DNA of 22,092 nucleotides. Origin: Alphaproteobacteria bacterium (lineage in GTDB: Bacteria; Pseudomonadota; Alphaproteobacteria; Rhodobacterales; Rhodobacteraceae). Within the stretch, counting starts at the first letter, position 1; each line of letters begins with the position of its first letter. The stretch lies in assembly GCA_013151535.1 (NCBI GenBank), contig JAADIC010000050.1, positions 1 to 22,092 on the forward strand. Direction: 5' to 3'. This document shows, piece after piece, positions 17,111 through 22,092 of the stretch. The notes under the pieces were generated by a model. That model was not told the origin of the DNA. It did not search any database and worked only from the letters and a program-made list of their open reading frames with translations. Both the position numbers and the translations under genes were made by a program.

Positions 17111-17613
17111 TCCGGCGTGAACACCTGAAAGACGATGCCGCCAGCGTCGCGCTCTATTCGGATTGCGAAAGCTACCGCTATGCCCTGACACGGGTTTGGG
17201 ACGAAAATGGCCGCAAGGTTCTGTTCGTCATGCTCAACCCCTCAACCGCGACCGAGGTGCAAAACGACCCCACGGTCGAGCGCTGCGAACGCCGCGCCCG
17301 GGCGCTGGGCTTTGGCGCATTTCGTGTGTGCAACATCTTTGCGTGGCGGGCGACGGACCCGAAAAACATGCGCGCACAGGATGACCCCGTAGGGCCGGAG
17401 AACGACGCGGCGATCCTTGAAGGCTGCAACTGGGCCAACGAGATTGTGTGTGCATGGGGAACGCACGGCGAGCACCGCGCGCGTGGGCCGGAAGTTGAAC
17501 GGATCATGCGAACGACCGAGCAGCCCTTATCGCATCTGGGCCTTTCCAAAGCCGGTCATCCGAAGCATCCGCTTTATATCGCCTATGCGGTGAAACCTGT
17601 GGCGTGGGAATAG
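17107..17613 (+). CDS. DUF1643 domain-containing protein
   Basis: A 168-residue protein of the DUF1643 family, function unknown. The family block is clear: YRYALTRVWDENGRKVLFVM at the N-terminus, LNPSTATEVQNDPTVERC around 43-60, then FRVCNIFAWRATDPKNM and VCAWGTHG. No signal peptide or membrane helix is seen, so it is probably a soluble cytoplasmic protein. Its ATG overlaps the truB stop by 4 nt, which suggests co-translation. The gene ends only 2 nt from the convergent RTX gene, with no room for a separate terminator. Confidence 0.88.
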   Translation: MIRREHLKDDAASVALYSDCESYRYALTRVWDENGRKVLFVMLNPSTATEVQNDPTVERCERRARALGFGAFRVCNIFAWRATDPKNMRAQDDPVGPENDAAILEGCNWANEIVCAWGTHGEHRARGPEVERIMRTTEQPLSHLGLSKAGHPKHPLYIAYAVKPVAWE

Positions 17614-17615
17614 GG

Positions 17616-18479
17616 TCAGGCCGCAACCAGCGTGACGGTGCTGGTGTCAAACGTCGTCAGACCTTTGAGGATGACAACCGCTTCCGACGAAAGCGTCACA
17701 ACAACCCCGCCTGCGCCGCTGGAATAAAACCAACCAAGGGTCGGCGTGGCACCGATCTGGGCCGGGTCAAATTCAATTGCCAGACTATCCTCGGCCTCGT
17801 TGAAATCGGTGATGGTGGAGAAGTAAGCCTCGTTGTAAATCACAGCAAAATTGTCAGATCCGTTGCCACCCGTGCCGGTGTCGTCTTGCCCCAGAACAAG
17901 CGTGTCATCGCCGTTGCCACCAAGCAAGGTGTCCGCGCCGTCAGGGCCGGTTGCGGGCATCGACAGCAAACCGCCATAGCCGTTCAAAAAGTCATTGCCC
18001 TCGCCCCCCGCAAGCGTGTCAGCCCCGTCGCCGCCAAAAAGCACATCGTTGCCTGCCCCGCCTGCAAGATTGTCGTTTCCGTCTTGCCCATCGAGGTAAT
18101 CCCAGCCCCAGCCGCCGCTCAGCGTGTCGTTGCCAGTGCCGCCGAGCAAAACATCGTTCGCACCACCGCCATTCAGAACGTCATTGCCCGCATCGCCGGA
18201 CAGAGCGTCGCGACCATTGCCGCCCGAAATGTTATCGTCACCCTCGTTGCCATGGACATGGTCTTCACCTTCGCCACCGGAAAGCTGGTCGTCCCCGGCA
18301 AGGCCGGTGATCTCGTCATTCCCGGCCCCTCCGTCAAGAATATCCGTCCCGTTCGTGCCCACAAGAACATCGTCGTCCGGGTTGTCCTGAGTCTGGCTGG
18401 AATCATCATTGAACTGATCCCAGATCGCTTCAAAAATAAACCCTGTCATCAAGACACCGGCGATAATAAGAAGTCCCAT
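17616..18479 (-). CDS. RTX calcium-binding repeat protein, 287 residues, with N-terminal hydrophobic leader
   Basis: The fourth, most diverged paralogue of the array. Residues 1-18 are a hydrophobic leader (GLLIIAGVLMTGFIF) followed by EAIWDQF and an acidic linker. From about 36 to 168 there are RTX nonapeptides of the GGxGxDxLx type (for example GGAGNDEIT, GGTGNDTLS), expected to form a calcium-binding beta-roll. A non-repeat insert (GGLLSMPATGPDG) then precedes the shared cap GADTLLGGNGDDTLVL (181-196). The C-terminal module (about 202-287) has ITDFNEAEDSLAIEFDPAQI but lacks the GAQGL ending of the other copies. An AAGGA site lies 8 nt before the ATG. A 126-bp gap separates it from the 627-residue gene, so it may have its own promoter. 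No enzyme domain is seen; adhesion or surface-layer roles are only guesses. Confidence 0.82.
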   Translation of the reverse strand: MGLLIIAGVLMTGFIFEAIWDQFNDDSSQTQDNPDDDVLVGTNGTDILDGGAGNDEITGLAGDDQLSGGEGEDHVHGNEGDDNISGGNGRDALSGDAGNDVLNGGGANDVLLGGTGNDTLSGGWGWDYLDGQDGNDNLAGGAGNDVLFGGDGADTLAGGEGNDFLNGYGGLLSMPATGPDGADTLLGGNGDDTLVLGQDDTGTGGNGSDNFAVIYNEAYFSTITDFNEAEDSLAIEFDPAQIGATPTLGWFYSSGAGGVVVTLSSEAVVILKGLTTFDTSTVTLVAA

Positions 18480-18605
18480 ACCCTATTCCTTTTCCTGCGG
18501 GCCGTTGACCCGTTTGTATAAATCCCGTGCGTTCAAGCGCCACCAAATCCGTTCTAAGAAAACATCCGCTTTTGAAGCCTCTGCCGTGCAATGGGATGGT
18601 TAAAA

Positions 18606-20489
18606 TCAGATAATTCCCTGACTTAGAGAATAGTTCGGCAAAACATTAATATCTGCCGCCGTGATCCCGGTAGCGCCGGTGACTTTTGCCACAAACTCGC
18701 CATCCACAAAAATATTGGCACCTGATTCCCCAAACAACGCCCAATCCTCGACGGTGACTGTCGGTGTTCCGGAATAGTCAGCCGGATTATAGTCAACGGT
18801 CAGTGTGTCCTCGGACGGATCAAAGTCTCGAATCCAGATGCGCGTTGACAGGGGCGAGTCATCAAGGCCCGCATCGGATGGTGATGACTGGATGTGAAAC
18901 GCATCAGCGCCCGCACCACCATTCGCATAATCCTGCCCGCGTAAAACAAGGGTATCATCACCGTTGCCACCATTTAAGAAATCCGCGCCTGAAGCCGCGG
19001 ATTCACCGAGACCACCATATAAGAAATCATTGCCGTCATTCCCGGAAAGGACATCCACCCCATTTCCACCCAACAATCGGTCATTGCCGGCTCCACCGGA
19101 TAACCAGTCGTCTCCGAGATCACCGTTGATCTGATCGTCGCCTTCATCGCCATACATTCTGTCATTTCCAAACCCGCCAGACAGTTCGTCATTGCCCTCA
19201 AGGCCACGCAAAACATCAAAACCCGCAGTTCCGGTCAGGTTGTCGTCACCGGCTGTTCCCACGATATATGCCGAGATACCATTAGACTGGTCATAATCCG
19301 GGCGGACTGCCACATCGGCGCCACTAAGTCCTTGCGCACCTGTAACGCTCGCAATTCTGGTGCCGTCCAGAAAAATATCAGCACCACTTCCATCGGCAAA
19401 ATCCGAAACTGTCACGGTTGGAGCAACGGCGTAATCAGAGGGATCATAGTCAATAATCAGACTGTCCTCTGACGAAGTGAAATCCGTGACTACAGCAACT
19501 TCAGTTCCGGTCAAGCCGTCTGCGGCGTTGTCTGTAGGCGATGCTTGAATATGAAACTCATCGTTCCCGTCCCCGCCTGTTGCGCGATCTGCCCAACGCA
19601 GAACAAGCGTATCGTTTCCGTCGCCACCATATAAACTGTCATAGCCAGGACCGCCGATTTCACCAACCCCGCCGTAAAGATAGTCGTCGCCCCCACCACC
19701 GACCAATTGGTCGATCCCGTCACCACCAAAAAGCCGGTCTTCGCCTGCTCCGCCATGTAAATCGTCGTTGCCAGCGCCACCTTCTAAGCGATCGTTTTCT
19801 GTCCCGCCATAAAGGGCGTCGTCACCTGATGCTCCAAGCAGGATATCCAGGCCAGCACCGCCCGAAAGTTGGTCGTCGCCAGAATTTCCATGCAATCTAT
19901 CCTCTCCATCTCCACCGGACAAAGTATCATTCCCATCGCCGCCGGACAAAGTATCATTCCCTGCATCGCCGGACAAAAAATCGTCACCTCCGCCGCCTCT
20001 CAAACTGTCCCTGCCTTCACCGCCATAAATCGTATTATCACCTTGATCCGCAGGCACATTCCAGCCAACCGACACACGGTCATCGCCGTCGCCCGCCTCG
20101 ACATAATTGTCGCCCCAGCCGAGCCGGATGTCATCGTTACCACTGCCCCCGTAGACTGTATCATCACCGCGATGCGTCCAAATCTGGTCGCTGCCTGCAC
20201 CGCCGTAAATGGTATCGCTCCCCCAACCACCGTCGAGCAGGTCATCGCCATCACCACCACGCAATGTATCGGCCGATTGACGACCGTAAAGCATATCGTC
20301 ACCGCCATTGCCAATCAGCAGATCGTTGCCCGCGCCACCGTCCAGAGTGTCCGCATTTTCGGTGCCATATTGCTCGTCATCAAACTTATCATCATCTCCC
20401 TGAAACTGGTCCCAAACTTCGCCCCAGAAAAACCCCGTTAAGGCAATTCCAGACAAAATCAATAAACTCGCACCTAATCCACCCATCAT
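18606..20489 (-). CDS. RTX calcium-binding repeat protein, 627 residues, internally duplicated
   Basis: The largest paralogue. The leader at residues 1-23 (GASLLILSGIALTGFF) is followed by WGEVWDQF and an acidic stretch. RTX block 1 spans about 42-300 (roughly 28 nonapeptides), then C-module 1 (305-397) with VTDFTSSEDSLIIDYDPSDY and SVTGAQGL. A second RTX block (409-517) and C-module 2 (523-620) repeat the same order, with IRDFDPSEDTLTVDYNPADY and KVTGATGI. So the beta-roll plus module unit is duplicated. Both units have the cap DTLVLR followed by xGGxGxDxFHIQ. No catalytic domain is seen. The ribosome site AGGAGGG directly follows the stop codon of the 330-residue gene, which points to coupling. 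The gene looks more A/T-rich at wobble positions than its neighbours. Export route and function are unknown. Confidence 0.85.
   Translation of the reverse strand: MMGGLGASLLILSGIALTGFFWGEVWDQFQGDDDKFDDEQYGTENADTLDGGAGNDLLIGNGGDDMLYGRQSADTLRGGDGDDLLDGGWGSDTIYGGAGSDQIWTHRGDDTVYGGSGNDDIRLGWGDNYVEAGDGDDRVSVGWNVPADQGDNTIYGGEGRDSLRGGGGDDFLSGDAGNDTLSGGDGNDTLSGGDGEDRLHGNSGDDQLSGGAGLDILLGASGDDALYGGTENDRLEGGAGNDDLHGGAGEDRLFGGDGIDQLVGGGGDDYLYGGVGEIGGPGYDSLYGGDGNDTLVLRWADRATGGDGNDEFHIQASPTDNAADGLTGTEVAVVTDFTSSEDSLIIDYDPSDYAVAPTVTVSDFADGSGADIFLDGTRIASVTGAQGLSGADVAVRPDYDQSNGISAYIVGTAGDDNLTGTAGFDVLRGLEGNDELSGGFGNDRMYGDEGDDQINGDLGDDWLSGGAGNDRLLGGNGVDVLSGNDGNDFLYGGLGESAASGADFLNGGNGDDTLVLRGQDYANGGAGADAFHIQSSPSDAGLDDSPLSTRIWIRDFDPSEDTLTVDYNPADYSGTPTVTVEDWALFGESGANIFVDGEFVAKVTGATGITAADINVLPNYSLSQGII
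19915..19977. repeat. 27-bp tandem DNA repeat within the RTX block
   Basis: CCGGACAAAGTATCATTCCC (plus strand) occurs identically at 19915-19934 and 19942-19961, and CCGGACAAA starts again at 19969. The period is 27 bp, exactly one RTX nonapeptide, within the stretch encoding LSGGDGNDT (about residues 172-198). The near-identity at DNA level implies recent duplication of a single repeat unit. Confidence 0.8.
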
Positions 20490-20503
20490 TTTTCAACCCT
20501 CCT

Positions 20504-21496
20504 TTATGGCGTTGAACCCAGCGCAATCAGCGCCGGATCAAGCCCTTGCGCGCCGGTCACTTTTGCGACCACGACGCCGTTGAACAGGATGTCGGCACCC
20601 GAGTTATCCGCGAAATCGTTCACCTGAATCGTTGGCGCACCGACGCCGAAATCCGATTGCTTGTAGTAGATCAGTAAGCTGTCATTGCCCGCCTCAAAAT
20701 CGGTGATGACCGAGGCGCCGGTCTGATCCGCCGTGTGCATGATCTGGAAAGTGTCGTTGCCGGTGCCACCGGTGGCAGTGTCGGAGCGGTCAAGGTAGAT
20801 GTAATCGCTGCCAGCCCCGCCGTTTAACGTATCGGCCTCGCGATCCAGCAGGTCTTCATAACCGTAAGTCGAAGGCAGACCTTGCAGGTCTTTGGCAAAC
20901 TCATCGCTGCCACCGCCGTTCAGAATGTCGTTGCCATTGCCACCATTCAGATTGTCCTGACCGCTTTGCCCCAGCAGGCTGTCATTGCCGTTGCCGCCTT
21001 CAAGCGTATCGACGCCTAGGCCGCCCAACAGAATATCGTCGCCCCTGTTGCCGTAGATGGTATCGTCTTGCGCACCACCGTCTAGGTAATCCTCGCCCTG
21101 GTTGCCTGAAAGCGTGTCCGCGCCATCATTGCCAAAAACGCGGTCATTGCCCCAACCGCCATAAAGCGTGTCATCCCCGGCCCCGCCATGCAAGCGGTCG
21201 TAACTTTGGCGGCCATAGATCAAATCATCGCCCTCGTTGCCGTAAATCCGGTCACTGCCCTGCCCGCCATCCAGCGTGTCATCGCCAGCCCAGCCCGAGA
21301 TCAGATCGTTGCCCTTGAAGCCCTGTATGTCGTCATCCCCGGGTGTTCCCGTCAGGATATCATCCGCCGGGCCGCCATCATCATTCGGCTCGCTCGGTGC
21401 ATCATCGTCGGAAAACTGATCGTAAACCTCGCCCCAGAAAAAGCCCGTTAAGGCGAATCCGGCAAGGATCAGTATACTTGCTCCAAAACCTCCCAT
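20504..21496 (-). CDS. RTX calcium-binding repeat protein, 330 residues, with N-terminal hydrophobic leader
   Basis: The second gene of the array. Residues 1-20 form the hydrophobic leader GASILILAGFALTGFF, then WGEVYDQF and an acidic linker (SDDDAPSEPNDDGG). RTX nonapeptides run from about 45 to 195 (roughly 16, for example GGAGDDTLY and GGNGNDSLL). A non-repeat insert (about 196-221, DEFAKDLQGLPSTYGYEDLL) precedes the cap ADTLNGGAGSDYIYL. The C-module (239-327) has VITDFEAGNDSLLIYY, VNDFADNSGADILFNGVVVA and KVTGAQGLDP. The leader is almost identical to that of the 627-residue protein, which shows close paralogy. An AGGAG site is about 10 nt before the ATG, 34 bp after the preceding stop. 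No type I secretion genes are in the window; function unknown. Confidence 0.84.
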   Translation of the reverse strand: MGGFGASILILAGFALTGFFWGEVYDQFSDDDAPSEPNDDGGPADDILTGTPGDDDIQGFKGNDLISGWAGDDTLDGGQGSDRIYGNEGDDLIYGRQSYDRLHGGAGDDTLYGGWGNDRVFGNDGADTLSGNQGEDYLDGGAQDDTIYGNRGDDILLGGLGVDTLEGGNGNDSLLGQSGQDNLNGGNGNDILNGGGSDEFAKDLQGLPSTYGYEDLLDREADTLNGGAGSDYIYLDRSDTATGGTGNDTFQIMHTADQTGASVITDFEAGNDSLLIYYKQSDFGVGAPTIQVNDFADNSGADILFNGVVVAKVTGAQGLDPALIALGSTP

Positions 21497-21523
21497 TACG
21501 ATTATACTCCTACACAGGCTGAA

Positions 21524-21539
21524 CCGGTCCCTAGACCGG
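21524..21539 (-). promoter_or_regulatory. Hairpin overlapping the stop codon of the 125-residue gene
   Basis: CCGGTC (21524-21529) and GACCGG (21534-21539) form a 6-bp stem with a 4-nt loop that includes the TAG stop at 21531-21533. No U-run follows on the transcript, so it is not a typical intrinsic terminator. It could act as an RNA processing or stability element that changes the ratio of the first gene to the downstream genes. Confidence 0.35.
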
Positions 21540-21908
21540 CAGCAAATTTACAGATTGGGGATCAAGCCCCTGCGCCCCGGCCACATCGGCCACGACCACG
21601 CCGTTCAGGGCGATGGAGGCACCGGTTCCGTCAGCGAAATCGGTTACAGAGACAGCCGGAACACCCAGAGTGGCGGTATATTCCAGCTCAAGAATATCGG
21701 TTGAGGCGTTGAAGCTGAGGATCGTATCGCCGCGTTCAAAATCAAGCGTTTCAAAATTGCTTGCGGTTTCAGCTTGCAGGGGATCAATCAGATCGCCCTG
21801 CTCTTGCAAATCCTGTTCATAAAGATAGTCGTCGGAAAGGTCGGCATCCGTATCCACGGCGTCGGCCCCGCCAAAGGCGAATCCAGCCAGTGCCATCAAT
21901 GAAATCAT
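21531..21908 (-). CDS. Short paralogue with leader and C-module but no RTX repeats
   Basis: A 125-residue protein and first gene of the array. The N-terminus MISLMALAGFAFGG is a short hydrophobic leader. An acidic linker follows (about 16-45, DAVDTDADLSDDYLYEQDLQ). Residues of about 52-125 match the C-module of the RTX neighbours: ETLDFERGDTILSFNASTDI, VSVTDFADGTGASIALNG and VVVADVAGAQGLDPQSVNLL. The stretch after DFAD is nearly the same as in the 330-residue protein. There is not a single GGxGxDxLx repeat. The frame is open to 21953, but I chose the ATG at 21908 because a GGGAG site precedes it and the hydrophobic leader begins there. It may be a degenerate copy that lost its beta-roll, or a separate partner protein. 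Function unknown. Confidence 0.7.
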   Translation of the reverse strand: MISLMALAGFAFGGADAVDTDADLSDDYLYEQDLQEQGDLIDPLQAETASNFETLDFERGDTILSFNASTDILELEYTATLGVPAVSVTDFADGTGASIALNGVVVADVAGAQGLDPQSVNLLPV

Positions 21909-21909
21909 A

Positions 21910-21940
21910 ACAGGCCACTCCCGCCTGTCCTTGGACAGGC
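21910..21940 (-). promoter_or_regulatory. Two alternative hairpins around the ribosome binding site
   Basis: On the transcript, GCCTGTCC-AA-GGACAGGC (21940 to 21923) forms an 8-bp inverted repeat. Its 3' arm ACAGGC can instead pair with GCCTGT (21915 to 21910) just before the ATG, leaving GGGAGTG, which contains the Shine-Dalgarno, in a 7-nt loop. The two stems share one arm and cannot coexist. This could control translation of the first gene of the array. The minimal loop of the first hairpin would open to 4 nt in practice. Confidence 0.4.
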
Positions 21941-22026
21941 CGCTTGGCCCCACTTATTCCCCTGTTTGTTGTTCGACGCAGCCCCCGCTGCACTGCCGAC
22001 ACAGGCGAATCCCCAGATGGCTTCAA

Positions 22027-22036
22027 CCCTATAGGG
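22027..22036. promoter_or_regulatory. Perfect 10-bp palindrome upstream of the RTX array
   Basis: CCCTATAGGG lies about 120 bp upstream of the first gene of the array. It is a perfect palindrome containing TATAG and could be an operator or part of a promoter. No -35/-10 pair was identified with confidence in 21954-22092, and the region is cut by the window edge. Confidence 0.2.
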
Positions 22037-22092
22037 CCAATGTTGTGCTGACCAGAACCTGGGCGTTAACTTGTTGGAATTATGTTGTAATT

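Noticed and set aside
19541..20515. Long plus-strand open frame (324 codons) opposite the 627-residue RTX gene
   Set aside because: It is His/Arg-rich low-complexity sequence, as produced by reading the antisense of GGxGxD repeats; other plus-strand frames opposite the RTX genes are shadows of the same kind.
17976..21364. Regularly repeated short DNA blocks as a CRISPR-like array
   Set aside because: The periodicity is 27 bp or multiples and in frame with RTX nonapeptides; there are no constant repeats with unique spacers and no cas genes.
21503..21508. Perfect TATAAT on the minus strand just before the 330-residue RTX gene
   Set aside because: No -35-like element lies 16-18 bp upstream, and the hexamer sits between the Shine-Dalgarno and the start codon, so transcripts from it would lack the ribosome site.

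Overview
The window looks like a chromosome segment of an alphaproteobacterium of the order Rhodobacterales (roseobacter-type). This rests on the combination of DUF3422, DUF3035 (BamF-type) and DUF1674 (SDHAF4-type) proteins, a MutL that keeps the endonuclease motif, the fairly high GC content, and the order rsmB - heparinase - purH - lspA - DUF3035 - M16 - M16 - mutL - rmuC. I saw no tRNA, rRNA, CRISPR array, integrase or insertion sequence.

Positions 1-13783 form a long leftward (minus-strand) run. In transcription order it holds rsmB (rRNA methylation), a possible 30-codon ORF, a heparinase II/III-like protein, purH (last steps of IMP synthesis), lspA (lipoprotein signal peptidase), a DUF3035 lipoprotein that would itself be an LspA substrate, an active/inactive pair of M16 zinc peptidases, mutL (mismatch repair), rmuC, a DUF3422 membrane protein, rluE (23S rRNA pseudouridine synthase), and the signal peptide of a protein running off the left edge. 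Several junctions overlap by 4 or 8 nt, which suggests translational coupling.

Positions 13862-17613 are housekeeping genes. A small DUF1674 gene diverges from rsmB. dapB (lysine/peptidoglycan precursor) points left. A tightly overlapped rightward cluster follows: rbfA - sulfotransferase-like - truB - DUF1643. The sulfotransferase sits between two ribosome/RNA maturation genes that are neighbours in many bacteria.

Positions 17616-21908 are the accessory part. Four leftward genes encode one paralogous family. Three proteins (330, 627 and 287 residues) have an N-terminal hydrophobic leader with no Lys or Arg, an acidic linker, a calcium-binding RTX beta-roll of GGxGxDxLx nonapeptides, a conserved cap, and a C-terminal module that in most copies ends in a GAQGL-type motif. 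The promoter-proximal gene (125 residues) keeps only the leader, an acidic linker and the C-terminal module. The 627-residue protein carries the beta-roll plus C-module unit twice. No type I secretion genes lie in the window. The first gene's leader can form two mutually exclusive hairpins around its ribosome binding site. This array is the best candidate here for something undescribed.
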